Position numbers and translations under genes: made by a program
The notes under the pieces: model-generated
What the model saw: only the letters and a program-made list of their open reading frames with translations
The model's database searches: none
What the model was told of the DNA's origin: nothing
DNA from: VRUE01 sp963697805
GTDB lineage: Bacteria > Actinomycetota > Thermoleophilia > Solirubrobacterales > 70-9
NCBI GenBank assembly: GCA_963697805.1
Contig: CAVOPB010000005.1
Coordinates: 62,001-126,000, forward strand
Direction of reading: 5' to 3'
DNA length: 64,000 nucleotides
In this document: one piece after another, positions 31,258-39,076 of the stretch
Layout of the letters: every line of letters begins with the position of its first letter
How positions within the stretch are numbered: position 1 is the first letter of the stretch

Positions 31258-32551
31258 GCCGACAGGATTTCTCCGGCCCGCTGAACTGGCCGACGGGTCG
31301 AAAGTGTGGCGAGCGCAGATCCGCACCGCGGACGGGAAGCGTCCTCAGCGCACCCTCGGGCGCGTCTGGGAGAAACGCAGCGCCCCGCCCGAGGGCTTCC
31401 TGACCGAAGGACAGGCGCAGGCCAAGCTCGACCAAATCCTCGAGGGCCGCGACCCCACCCTCGTCGTCGTCCCCAAGCCCGGGTCAGCGGTGCTGCTTTC
31501 GACCGCCGCCGCGGCGTGGCTCGATTGGATCGAGACCGATCGCCAGCGCAAGCCCACCACGGTCCGCGACTACCGCCAAGAGAACCGCCGCCTTCTCGCC
31601 GAGTTCGGAGAGGACGCGACCTTGGAGGACTTGACCGTGGAGCGAGTGGATAGGTGGCGGCGCAAGATGCTGGACGCCGGACTCAAACCGAGGACCATCA
31701 ACAAGCGGCTAATCCAGCTCGGCTCAATCTTCACCCGGGCGATGAAGTCTTACGGCTACCCCACCAACCCGGTCGCCGCCGTGGACCGACAGCCCCACCG
31801 GCCGAGCGGTGACTTCAACGTCCTGGAACCGGCCGAGGTCGCGCTGGTTGCAGCCAACGCCGCGAGTGACCAGGACGCCGCGCTGTTCACATTCGCCGCG
31901 TACTCCGGGTTGCGACTCGGCGAGCTGCGGGCGCTCCGCTGGAAAGACATCAGCTGGACCCGCGGCGTCGTCCTGGTGCGGCACAACCGCCCCGCTGGGG
32001 CCGCGGAGGGGACGCCGAAGTCGGGGAAGGTGCGAAGCGTTCCGCTGGTGGACCAAGCGGCTCGCGTCCTCGATGCCCTCAGCCAGCGTGAGAACTTCAC
32101 CGGCCCGGAGGACCTCGTCTTCTGTACCGAGGTCGGGGACCCGCTCAACGGCGACACGCTCCGCGATCGGTTCTACGAGGCCCTCGACGCCGCGGGGCTG
32201 GGGCACCTGCGCGAGCGCGATAACCCGTTCCGGTTCCACGACCTGCGCCATAGCTTCGGGACCCTCGCCGTCCAGGTCTGGCCGGTGCCCGAGGTTCAGG
32301 GCTACATGGGCCACGCCGACATTCAGACGACGATGAAGTACGTCCACCACCAGCCCCGCACCGACGCCGCCGGGGAGCTGACCGACCTCATCGAGAAGAG
32401 CACGAACGCCGCCGTTGGGTGCACCCCGGGTGCATCGTCGGAGGACCCGACACCCGAGCCAGCGCCGGAAACCGCTCTGGCATCGGAGGAATCGAGTGGG
32501 GCGGGCTGGACTCGAACCAGCGACCGACGGATTATGAGTCCGCTGCTCTGA
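31247..32551 (+). CDS. tyrosine-recombinase integrase
   Basis: A 434-residue integrase from ATG 31247. An arm-binding N-terminal part (residues 1-80) is followed by a SAM-like core-binding domain (about 85-175) and the catalytic domain. Catalytic residues are R223 (SGLRLGEL), H331 and R334 (HDLRHSFG), H356 (GHADIQ) and Y365 (MKYVHH). The last 18 codons lie in the complement of the tRNA-Met gene (attR), so the tail WTRTSDRRIMSPLL is tRNA-derived. That shows the integrase gene is adjacent to its own attachment site. Confidence 0.95.
   Translation: MPRKPTGFLRPAELADGSKVWRAQIRTADGKRPQRTLGRVWEKRSAPPEGFLTEGQAQAKLDQILEGRDPTLVVVPKPGSAVLLSTAAAAWLDWIETDRQRKPTTVRDYRQENRRLLAEFGEDATLEDLTVERVDRWRRKMLDAGLKPRTINKRLIQLGSIFTRAMKSYGYPTNPVAAVDRQPHRPSGDFNVLEPAEVALVAANAASDQDAALFTFAAYSGLRLGELRALRWKDISWTRGVVLVRHNRPAGAAEGTPKSGKVRSVPLVDQAARVLDALSQRENFTGPEDLVFCTEVGDPLNGDTLRDRFYEALDAAGLGHLRERDNPFRFHDLRHSFGTLAVQVWPVPEVQGYMGHADIQTTMKYVHHQPRTDAAGELTDLIEKSTNAAVGCTPGASSEDPTPEPAPETALASEESSGAGWTRTSDRRIMSPLL
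32418..32437 (+). promoter_or_regulatory. candidate integrase arm-type site, right
   Basis: GGTGCACC (32418-32425) and GGTGCATC (32429-32436) form a direct pair matching the left pair at 21257-21277. It lies 60 bp inside attR, within the integrase coding sequence. Confidence 0.5.
32497..32538. repeat. attR core, 42-bp direct repeat within tRNA-Met
   Basis: Identical to attL at 21130-21171. It forms the 3' part of the intact tRNA, so integration kept the tRNA functional. Confidence 0.9.
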
Positions 32552-32570
32552 CCAACTGAGCTACCGCCCC
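32497..32570 (-). tRNA. tRNA-Met(CAT), integration target
   Basis: A complete 74-nt cloverleaf on the minus strand. The acceptor stem is GGGGCGG with CCGCCCC and discriminator A, the D-arm is GCTC..GAGC, the anticodon loop is CTCATAA (anticodon CAT) and the T-arm is GCTGG-TTCGAGT-CCAGC. Elongator Met is most likely; an Ile2 (lysidine) CAT tRNA cannot be excluded from sequence alone. No CCA is encoded. Confidence 0.9.
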
Positions 32571-32683
32571 GGATACGGCTGACTGGGCTCTGAAGCTGCT
32601 CAATCTAGGGCCGCATCGAAGGCTGAACGATACGCGCCGGTCGGACGGTCACGCCGCTGCCATTGGAAAGATCCGGTGACCGG

Positions 32684-32866
32684 ATGTCCAGATCGCTCAA
32701 ACAGAGGCTCGGCATGCTTGTTGCCTGCGTATGGGGCGGTGGGGCGCTCGCCCTGGTCAGTGGCGACGGTTCCGTCGGCTGGTATGTCGGGATCGGCATC
32801 CTGCTCGGCGGGTGCCTGATCTTCTACCTGCTGATGCGCTCGGCGCCGCGTCCGGACGGGGATTGA
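32684..32866 (+). CDS. small two-helix membrane protein
   Basis: A 60-residue protein from ATG 32684 with two hydrophobic helices (LGMLVACVWGGGALALV and WYVGIGILLGGCLIFYLLMR) and a basic end. It is outside the element, upstream of the tRNA gene, on the opposite strand. Unknown family. Confidence 0.5.
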   Translation: MSRSLKQRLGMLVACVWGGGALALVSGDGSVGWYVGIGILLGGCLIFYLLMRSAPRPDGD

Positions 32867-33023
32867 GGGGCCCGACAGATGCATAGGCCCCTGGAAACGA
32901 ATGGGACCGCACTTAGCGGTCCCCGTCCTCAAACTCCAGTCTCTAAACCTTCAACGCCTTTGGAACACGCAGAGCGTACCAGCCGGGGCTGAAGGGCGCC
33001 GGATATCTGGCGTGGGTCGAGCG

Positions 33024-33701
33024 TCAGGATTCGGCGAGGAAGGCGATTCCGTCGAGTCTCACATTTTCCCCCGATATCAACTGAAGGTTGATCTGCCCAT
33101 CCTCATACGTCAGCACGTCCGAGCCGGCGATGTTGAGCGGCTGCACTTCTGGAGTGCAGGTGAAACAAATGGCTGGGACCACCAGTACCGCGCCCCTGGC
33201 AGGCCGATAGCCACCGGGTAGCTGGAAGATCGTTCCGACCCCTCCCTGAGCTTCACCTTTTAGATGGACGACCCCCTCGTGGTCCTTGAAGAAGGCGACA
33301 TCTGCGACAGCCTCGGGGAGAGGGTTGTGCCATTCGTTCTGAAAGCTCGGCTCTCCCGGTGCCCCGACTTCGTGCCAGGCTTCGGATGGAGCGACGGTGT
33401 TTGCAGTTTGAGCGGTCTGAGCGTTCTGAGCAGTCTGTGCGTTTTGAGCATTCGGGACCGTGCCAAGCGTCGAAACGTCGATCTGTGCGCCGGTCAGCGT
33501 GCCACCTTTGATTTTGGCTGCGGTAACCGCCTCATTCTTGATTTTCGCTGTCGTCACCGAGTTCTTCTTGAGCTGTTTGGGGCCGACCGTGTTCTTGCCG
33601 AGCTGGCTTGCCGCAAAGGCGGAAGCTCCACCCACAGCGACGAACAGGGCCAGGGTTGCGACCACGTTCGCGTAGGTCAGCTTGGGACGGTGGCGATTCA
33701 T
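33024..33701 (-). CDS. LTYANV-family surface protein (paralogue 3)
   Basis: A 225-residue protein from ATG 33701 with RPKLTYANVVATLALFVAVG, then AASQLGKNTVGPKQLKKNSV and further x-V-T-x-A-K-I repeats (KNEAVTAAKIKGGTLTGAQI). A run AQNAQTAQNAQTAQTAN follows, a low-complexity linker. The C-terminal GWHEVGA-like part (SEAWHEVGAPGEPSFQ) matches that of paralogue 5, so those two share the outer domain. Likely anchored at the membrane and exposed outside. Confidence 0.75.
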   Translation of the reverse strand: MNRHRPKLTYANVVATLALFVAVGGASAFAASQLGKNTVGPKQLKKNSVTTAKIKNEAVTAAKIKGGTLTGAQIDVSTLGTVPNAQNAQTAQNAQTAQTANTVAPSEAWHEVGAPGEPSFQNEWHNPLPEAVADVAFFKDHEGVVHLKGEAQGGVGTIFQLPGGYRPARGAVLVVPAICFTCTPEVQPLNIAGSDVLTYEDGQINLQLISGENVRLDGIAFLAES

Positions 33702-33765
33702 CGCTCTCCTCAATGGGGGAATCGAGCGTACCGCGCCTGGGCGGAATTGTCGCGAGCCGGCTGTC

Positions 33766-34131
33766 CTAGGCGCTGAAGAGCTGCGCGAGGGAGCGCCCGA
33801 CGTCGGGCGGCTCCTCCTTACCCTCGGCGGCCGCGGCGGCGCCGTCGCAGAGCGCCTTGGCGGCATCGGCGATCTGGTGTGAGCGGCCGCCGCGTATGAC
33901 CCCGGTCTTCTTCGCTTCGGCCAGGTCGGATTCCATCAGCCCGGCCAGCTCGGCGAGCCGGCGGAGGCCGACGGCTCCGGCGGTGCCGCGCAGTGCGTGG
34001 GCTTCCGCTCGCAGGGTCTCGAAGTCCTCGGTCTCGGTGGCGAGGCCGGCGGAGATCACGTCGCAGCGGCGTTTCGCCTCCTCGGCGAAGGATTTCAGGA
34101 GCTCGGGATCGGGGGCGGTCGTCTCGCTCAT
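33766..34131 (-). CDS. histidine phosphotransfer (HPt) domain protein
   Basis: A 121-residue four-helix HPt protein. The phosphoryl-accepting His45 is in EAHALRGTAGAVGLRRLAEL (H-x-L-x-G), preceded by a LLKSFAEEAKRRCDVI helix. HPt proteins relay phosphate between hybrid kinases and response regulators; neither partner is in the window. Its ATG overlaps the stop of the upstream lipoprotein gene by 4 nt (ATGA). Confidence 0.8.
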   Translation of the reverse strand: MSETTAPDPELLKSFAEEAKRRCDVISAGLATETEDFETLRAEAHALRGTAGAVGLRRLAELAGLMESDLAEAKKTGVIRGGRSHQIADAAKALCDGAAAAAEGKEEPPDVGRSLAQLFSA

Positions 34132-35225
34132 TCGCTGACCCTTTCGACGTCCTTCGTCATCAGGTCGACCCCGAAGGCTCCCTCAACCGTGGAGTCGATC
34201 TTCCCGCTGCGGTCGATGACGAACAGCCAGGGCTCGCTGGGCAGGTGGTAGGCGCGAACCTGGGGGCGCACTCCCTTGTTCGGATCGTTTTCGTTGTAGA
34301 TCTCCATGTGGATGAAATTCACCTGGTCCTTGAAGCCTTCCTGAACCTGCTCGGCGACGTCGACGACGGGGCCGCATACCCGACTCTGGCAGAACTGGGG
34401 GGTCGCAAACAAGAGGGCGACCGGTTCCTTCCCCACAACGTCCGCGAAGTCAACCTTGTTCTGGGTGTCCGGAGGAACCCGTGTCGTGACTTGCGAGAGG
34501 TCGCCGCCGTAGTCGTCGGCGGTCGGCGTGTGGATCACCGGCGCCTGGTCACCGACTCGCGGGATCCCGCTGTATTGGCCGACGATCGCGCTCGGGAGGA
34601 TACCGGCGGTGAGCTTGCCGGGCTCTTCTTCGATCACGGCGGCGATCCGCCACTCGCCCTCGCTCGGGAAGTCGATATTCGTGCTGTAGACGACGGTCGC
34701 GGCGTTGGGATCGTCCGAGGTGGTCTTTGCCCGGAACGCGGGTTGGGTTTCCATCGATTCGATGCTGGCCGGGAACGGGCCGAGCGCAGGCTGGTCGAGA
34801 CCTTCTTCCCGAGCTCGCGCGACCGCCCCTTTGCGTTGTTTTTCCGACTCCGCCGCCGGTCCTTCCGGTTCCTTGGGCGGCGGCGCCTTGGCGATGTAGA
34901 GGGCGACCTTCGCGTCCGAGATCTGGGAGCGGTCATTGTGGAAGACGCCGAACGGATAGCGGTTCTCGCCCGTGTAGAAGACGAGCGCCGCCGGCGAGGC
35001 GACGACTTCGGCCGGGCCCGAGGTCCCATTCACGACTTCGTGAAGCGTCTTGCCCTTGGCGCTGGGGAAGGCGCTTTTCGGAGGCGCCGGCCGGCTGACC
35101 GCGGACCCGCCACCGGTCGAGGAGGAATCGGAGCTCCCGCAGGCGGCGAGCAGCGCCACGGCGGCAATCGCGCAGGCGAAGACGGAGATGACACGGGCGG
35201 GGCGAGCGGGCATCGGAGGGGGCAT
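34128..35225 (-). CDS. lipoprotein with thioredoxin-like C-terminal domain
   Basis: A 365-residue protein from ATG 35225. The signal peptide ends in the lipobox LAAC (Cys29), followed by a Ser/Gly linker. The middle domain opens PAALVFYTGENRYPFGVF, and the C-terminal thioredoxin-like fold reads VALLFATPQFCQSRVCGPVVD with a C-x4-C pair rather than CxxC. It probably works at the outer face of the membrane, perhaps in redox or copper handling. It is coupled to the HPt gene, an unusual partnership. It is divergent from the SDR gene, 45 bp away. Confidence 0.75.
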   Translation of the reverse strand: MPPPMPARPARVISVFACAIAAVALLAACGSSDSSSTGGGSAVSRPAPPKSAFPSAKGKTLHEVVNGTSGPAEVVASPAALVFYTGENRYPFGVFHNDRSQISDAKVALYIAKAPPPKEPEGPAAESEKQRKGAVARAREEGLDQPALGPFPASIESMETQPAFRAKTTSDDPNAATVVYSTNIDFPSEGEWRIAAVIEEEPGKLTAGILPSAIVGQYSGIPRVGDQAPVIHTPTADDYGGDLSQVTTRVPPDTQNKVDFADVVGKEPVALLFATPQFCQSRVCGPVVDVAEQVQEGFKDQVNFIHMEIYNENDPNKGVRPQVRAYHLPSEPWLFVIDRSGKIDSTVEGAFGVDLMTKDVERVSE

Positions 35226-35270
35226 GTTATTAGGGTGAGCTCGACCGGAATCGAGCGCGAGGAGAGCGAG

Positions 35271-36002
35271 TTGGCGGAGCGAGCTGCAGTGATCACGGGG
35301 GCCTCGAGCGGAATCGGACTGGCGATCGCACGCGTTCTGGGCGGGGAAGGGTATGCGCTGACGATCTCGGCGCGGCGCCCGGAGAAGCTCGAGGCGGCCG
35401 CCGACGGCCTGCGCGCGGAGGGCTTCGAGGTCCAGAGCGTCGCCGCCAACATGACCGAGGAGGAGGATGTCGTCGGCGTCTTCGCCAAGCACCGCGAGGC
35501 CCATGGCCGCCTCGACGTGCTGGTCAACAACGCCGGTGTCGGGATCGGCGCTCCGATGGAGGAGATTCAGACAAAGTTCCTCGACATGCAGCTCGGGGTC
35601 AACATCCGGGCGCTGATCATCGGCACCCGCGAGGGGCTCCCGATGCTGCGCCAGGCTGGCGCCGAGCACGGCAAGGCGCTGATCGTCAACACCGCCTCGA
35701 TCGCCGGCAAGGGCGGCCAAGCCTGGCTCTCGATCTACGCGGCGACGAAGGCGGCCGTGATCAACTTCACCCAGTCGACCCACCGCGAGGTCGGCGTCGA
35801 GGGGATCCAGTGCACGGCGCTCGCGCCGGGCTTCGTCGATACCCCGATGACCGAGTTCGCCAAGGGCCAGGTGCCCGGCGAGGAAATGATCCGTCCCGAG
35901 GACATCGGCGAGGCGGTTCGCTTCCTGCTGCGAACATCGCCGAACTGCCATGTCCCGGAGATCGTCTTCACGCGGCCCGGTGAGGGCCTCGATACGCCCT
36001 AA
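35271..36002 (+). CDS. short-chain dehydrogenase/reductase
   Basis: A 243-residue SDR. I chose TTG 35271 because GAGGAG lies 6 nt upstream; GTG 35235 is in frame but lacks such a site. The cofactor motif is ITGASSGIGLAIA, NNAG follows, and the catalytic Ser/YxxxK is in NTASIAGKGGQAWLSIYAATKAA. The end has GFVDTPMTEFAKG. The NAD(P)H-dependent alcohol or ketone substrate is unknown. Its 3' end overlaps the start of the glycosyltransferase gene by 23 nt. Confidence 0.85.
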   Translation: MAERAAVITGASSGIGLAIARVLGGEGYALTISARRPEKLEAAADGLRAEGFEVQSVAANMTEEEDVVGVFAKHREAHGRLDVLVNNAGVGIGAPMEEIQTKFLDMQLGVNIRALIIGTREGLPMLRQAGAEHGKALIVNTASIAGKGGQAWLSIYAATKAAVINFTQSTHREVGVEGIQCTALAPGFVDTPMTEFAKGQVPGEEMIRPEDIGEAVRFLLRTSPNCHVPEIVFTRPGEGLDTP

Positions 36003-37194
36003 GCGCTTTCTGGTCGCCGCCTTCGGCGACCCCGGCCACGCATTTCCCGCGATCGCCCTGGGCCGGGCGCTGGCCGATCGCGGCAGCGAGGTCACCATTG
36101 AGACCTGGGAGGAACGTCGCGCCGCCGTCGAGGGTGCCGGCCTGGACTTCGCCGCGGCCGAGGAATACCGGATGTTCCCGCCCCCCGATCCCGACTCGGC
36201 CGAAGGCACACACGCGGCCGAGGCGGCGCAGGCGCTGGTGCCGCTGCTCGAGGAGATGCGACCCGATGTCGTCGTCAGCGACATCCTCACCCTGGCGCCG
36301 ACCCTCGCCGCCGAGGTCGCCGGGATCCCGCGGGCGACGCTCATCCCCCACCTCTACCCCGCCGTCGAGGCGGGCCTGCCGTTCTTCGCGATCGGTCTGC
36401 GGGCTCCGCGCACCGGGCTCGGGTGCCGGGTCTGGCGCGAGGGCCAGCGCCTGCTCGACATCGGGCTCGCGCACGGCCGGCGGGACCTGAACATCCAGCG
36501 GGAGCGCCTCGGCCTGGCGTCGATCGAGCGCTTCCACGGGGGAATCAGTCCCGAACTCGCCCTGGTCGGCACCTTTCCCCAGCTCGAGTACCCGCGCAAT
36601 TGGCCGGGTGGTGTCGAGGTGACCGGGCCGATGACCTTCGAGATGCCCCACCCCGACATCGAGCTGCCGCCGGGCGGCGCGCCGCTTGTCCTCGTTGCGC
36701 CGAGCACCGCCCACGACTCGCGCAACCAGCTCGTGCGCACTGCGCTGGCGGCGCTCGCCGAGGAGCCGGTCCGCGTGGTGGCGACGACCAACCGGGTGAT
36801 GCCCCAGAGCCCGATCGAGGTCCCTGCCAACGCGGTCCTCGTCGACTGGCTTAGCTACAGCCAGCTGATGCCCGCCGCCTCGCTGGTCATCTCGCACGGC
36901 GGCCACGGCACGGTCGCCCGGGCGCTCGGCGCCGGCGCCCCGCTCCTGATCTGCCCGTTCACCGGCGACATGAGCGAGACCGCGATGCGGGTGGCCTGGG
37001 CGGGGGTCGGGCTCTCCCTGCCGCGGCGCCTGACGCGGCCGGGACCACTGCGCTGGGCGGCCCAGCGGATCCTCTCCGACCCCACCTTCACCATCCGCGC
37101 CGGAGAGCTCGCGGCCTGGGGCCGCGAGCACGACGGCGCCGAGCGCGGCGCCCAGCTCGTCGAGGGGCTGGCCCGCGCCCACGCGGCCGCGTAG
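35980..37194 (+). CDS. GT1-family (MGT/UGT-like) glycosyltransferase
   Basis: A 404-residue GT-B fold enzyme from GTG 35980. The N-terminal part reads FLVAAFGDPGHAFPAIALGRAL, typical of the acceptor-binding half. The donor-binding half has VVATTNRVMPQ, LVDWLSYSQLMPAASLVISHGGHGTVARAL and GAPLLICPFTGD, the UDP-sugar signature. It transfers sugar to a hydrophobic small molecule or lipid, acceptor unknown. It overlaps the SDR gene, so the two may act on one metabolite. Confidence 0.8.
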   Translation: MRASIRPKRFLVAAFGDPGHAFPAIALGRALADRGSEVTIETWEERRAAVEGAGLDFAAAEEYRMFPPPDPDSAEGTHAAEAAQALVPLLEEMRPDVVVSDILTLAPTLAAEVAGIPRATLIPHLYPAVEAGLPFFAIGLRAPRTGLGCRVWREGQRLLDIGLAHGRRDLNIQRERLGLASIERFHGGISPELALVGTFPQLEYPRNWPGGVEVTGPMTFEMPHPDIELPPGGAPLVLVAPSTAHDSRNQLVRTALAALAEEPVRVVATTNRVMPQSPIEVPANAVLVDWLSYSQLMPAASLVISHGGHGTVARALGAGAPLLICPFTGDMSETAMRVAWAGVGLSLPRRLTRPGPLRWAAQRILSDPTFTIRAGELAAWGREHDGAERGAQLVEGLARAHAAA

Positions 37195-37208
37195 CGGCCA
37201 CCTCGAAG

Positions 37209-37281
37209 CTCCGGGGGTGGGACTCGAACCCACAACCCCTCGGTTAACAGCCGAGTGCTCTGCCGATTGAGCTACCCCGGA
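37209..37281 (-). tRNA. tRNA-Asn(GTT)
   Basis: A 73-nt cloverleaf on the minus strand. Acceptor TCCGGGG with CCCCGGA and discriminator G, D-arm GCTC..GAGC, anticodon stem-loop CTCGG-CTGTTAA-CCGAG (anticodon GTT), T-arm GTGGG-TTCGAGT-CCCAC. It sits downstream of the rightward GT gene and after the leftward dnaG gene. Confidence 0.95.
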
Positions 37282-37303
37282 AAGGCCCGGGAGAATTTAC
37301 CGG

Positions 37304-39076
37304 TTAGCCACCGACCCGCTCGGCCCGGGCGATCTGCTCGACAAGCGCCGCTCGCTCGCGGCTGAGCTCGGCGCGGCGCTCGGGATCGTCGCCCTCGCCA
37401 GCGGCGGCAATCTCGGCCTCGAGTCTGCCCTGCTCGAGCAGCATGAAGTTGAGCTCCATCGATTCCGCCGAGGCGGGCTCGTCGTTGGCGACGATCACGA
37501 GCTCGGTGATCAGGCCGGCGAGCTCGGCGTCGTCGCGGGGAAGGTTCGATGCCGGGTCCTCGAGGTGGTCGGCGAGCCAGGCCGCGGCGCGGGCGCCGAA
37601 CTTCGAGAGGTGCCCCTCGTTCAGTCGCTCCAGGTAACCCTTGCCCTCCTCGGGCAGCGCGATGCACATCGCCAGCAGCGACCGCTCGCGACGCTCGCGC
37701 GATGTCAGCTCGCCGCGCGGCCGCTGCGGCACCGCGGCCCTCGGGTCGGGGTCCGGTTGCGCCCCGCCGCTCAGCGGCTGCGCCGCGGTCAGCCGCCCCA
37801 TCACCAGCGCCGGCTCGAGTTCGAGGCGCTCGGCGACCACCCGGACCAGGTCGTTGCGACTGGCTCCCTCCCCCATCGTGGCGAGGATCGGCGCCAGCTC
37901 GGCCAGCGCCCGGTCGCGCTCGGCCGGTGAGCTCATGTCGGTCCGGTCGAGGACCAGCCCGACCTGGAACGCGGGCAGCTCGACCGCGGCATCGACGAGC
38001 TTGCGGAAGCGGTCGGCTCCGCCCTCGGCGGCGACCATATCCGCCGGGTCCTCGCCCGGCGGCATCGCCGCGACCCGCAGCCGCATCCGCCGGTCGGCGG
38101 CGACCTGCTGCGTGCGCAGCATCGCCTCCTGCCCGGCCGAGTCGGCGTCGAGGGCGAGGATGACCTCCTCGACCATCCCGGAGAGCGTCGCGACCTGTTT
38201 CGTCGTGATCGAGGTCCCCATCACGCCGACCGCCTCCTCGAGCCCCGCCTGGTGCAGGGCGAGGACGTCGGTGTAGCCCTCGACGACGACCGCCCGGCCG
38301 GCCTTGGCGATCGCCGCCTTGGCGAGGTCGATGCCGTAGAGCATCTCGCTCTTGTGGAAGAACTCGGTCTCGGCGGTGTTGACGTACTTGGCGCCCTGGT
38401 CTGAGCGCATCGCCCGCCCGCCGAAGCCGAAGGTGCGGCCGCGACGGTCGCGGATCGGGAACATGATCCGCGACCGGAAGCGGTCGTACTCGCCTCCCCC
38501 CCGCCCCTTCTGGGCGAGGCCGACCGCCCGCAGCTGGGCGACGTCGAAGCCGGCCCGCTGGCCGCGGATCAGGACCGTGTCCCAGGCGCTCGGCGCGTAG
38601 CCGACGCCAAAGAGCCGCAGGGTCTCCTCCTCGAGGCCGCGCTCGGCGAGGTAGGCGCGCGCCTTCCCCGCCTCCTCGGAGTCCCAGAGATAGCTGGCGT
38701 AGAAAGCCCCGGTGCGGTCGAGCAGCTCGCCGAGCCTGCGCCGTTGCTCGCGACGCGCCTCGGCCTGCGGGTCCTCGCGCTCGCGCTCGAGCTCGACCCC
38801 GTAGCGGTCGGCCAGCAGCTCGACCGCCTCGGCGAACCCGAGCCCCTCCTTCTCCTCGACGAATTTGATCGTGTCGCCGCCGACCCCGCAGCCGAAGCAG
38901 TGGTAGAGCTTCTCCTGCGGGTCGACCGAGAACGACGGGGTCCGCTCCTCGTGGAACGGGCAGAGGCCGACCATCCGCGCCCCCTGGCGCTTGAGGTCGG
39001 TGTGGGCGGAGACGACCTCGACGATGTCGGCGGCCTGCTTGACCCGCTCGAGGCTGTCGGGGGAAATGAGAGCCAT
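37304..39076 (-). CDS. dnaG: DNA primase DnaG
   Basis: A 590-residue primase. The N-terminal zinc finger is C39-x2-H42 and C60-x2-C63 (GLCPFHEERTPSF and LYHCFGCG). The RNAP/TOPRIM core has FPIRDRRGRTFGFGGRAM, VVVEGYTDVLAL (TOPRIM Glu) and LALDADSAGQEA (TOPRIM acidic pair). The C-terminal helicase-binding domain is divergent, as usual. It synthesises RNA primers at the replication fork. Its ATG overlaps the dgt stop by 1 nt. Confidence 0.95.
   Translation of the reverse strand: MALISPDSLERVKQAADIVEVVSAHTDLKRQGARMVGLCPFHEERTPSFSVDPQEKLYHCFGCGVGGDTIKFVEEKEGLGFAEAVELLADRYGVELEREREDPQAEARREQRRRLGELLDRTGAFYASYLWDSEEAGKARAYLAERGLEEETLRLFGVGYAPSAWDTVLIRGQRAGFDVAQLRAVGLAQKGRGGGEYDRFRSRIMFPIRDRRGRTFGFGGRAMRSDQGAKYVNTAETEFFHKSEMLYGIDLAKAAIAKAGRAVVVEGYTDVLALHQAGLEEAVGVMGTSITTKQVATLSGMVEEVILALDADSAGQEAMLRTQQVAADRRMRLRVAAMPPGEDPADMVAAEGGADRFRKLVDAAVELPAFQVGLVLDRTDMSSPAERDRALAELAPILATMGEGASRNDLVRVVAERLELEPALVMGRLTAAQPLSGGAQPDPDPRAAVPQRPRGELTSRERRERSLLAMCIALPEEGKGYLERLNEGHLSKFGARAAAWLADHLEDPASNLPRDDAELAGLITELVIVANDEPASAESMELNFMLLEQGRLEAEIAAAGEGDDPERRAELSRERAALVEQIARAERVGG

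Larger units (their letters stand above)
21130..32538. mobile_element. 11.4-kb integrated element with capsid module, no tail genes (satellite/cf-PICI-like)
   Basis: Bounded by identical 42-bp direct repeats, the right one forming the 3' part of tRNA-Met. In order it holds: winged-helix Rep-like protein, small protein, HNH nuclease, three rightward and two leftward small or membrane proteins, inverted terminase large subunit, portal, fused protease-capsid, two small proteins, connector, small protein, RHH protein, small protein, excisionase and integrase. No tail tube, tape measure, baseplate, holin or endolysin is seen. Known elements with this content are capsid-forming phage-inducible islands and the mycobacterial phiRv1/phiRv2 elements. 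It is complete at both ends, so the missing tail is not explained by window truncation. Confidence 0.85.

Noticed and set aside
33993..36002. A 669-codon rightward frame
   Set aside because: Only the last 243 codons are the SDR; the rest is antisense to the lipoprotein and HPt genes and has low-complexity Arg/Gly composition.
34128..36344. A 738-codon leftward frame
   Set aside because: Only the part up to 35225 is the lipoprotein; the upstream part is antisense to the SDR gene, with no lipobox or start site in that section.
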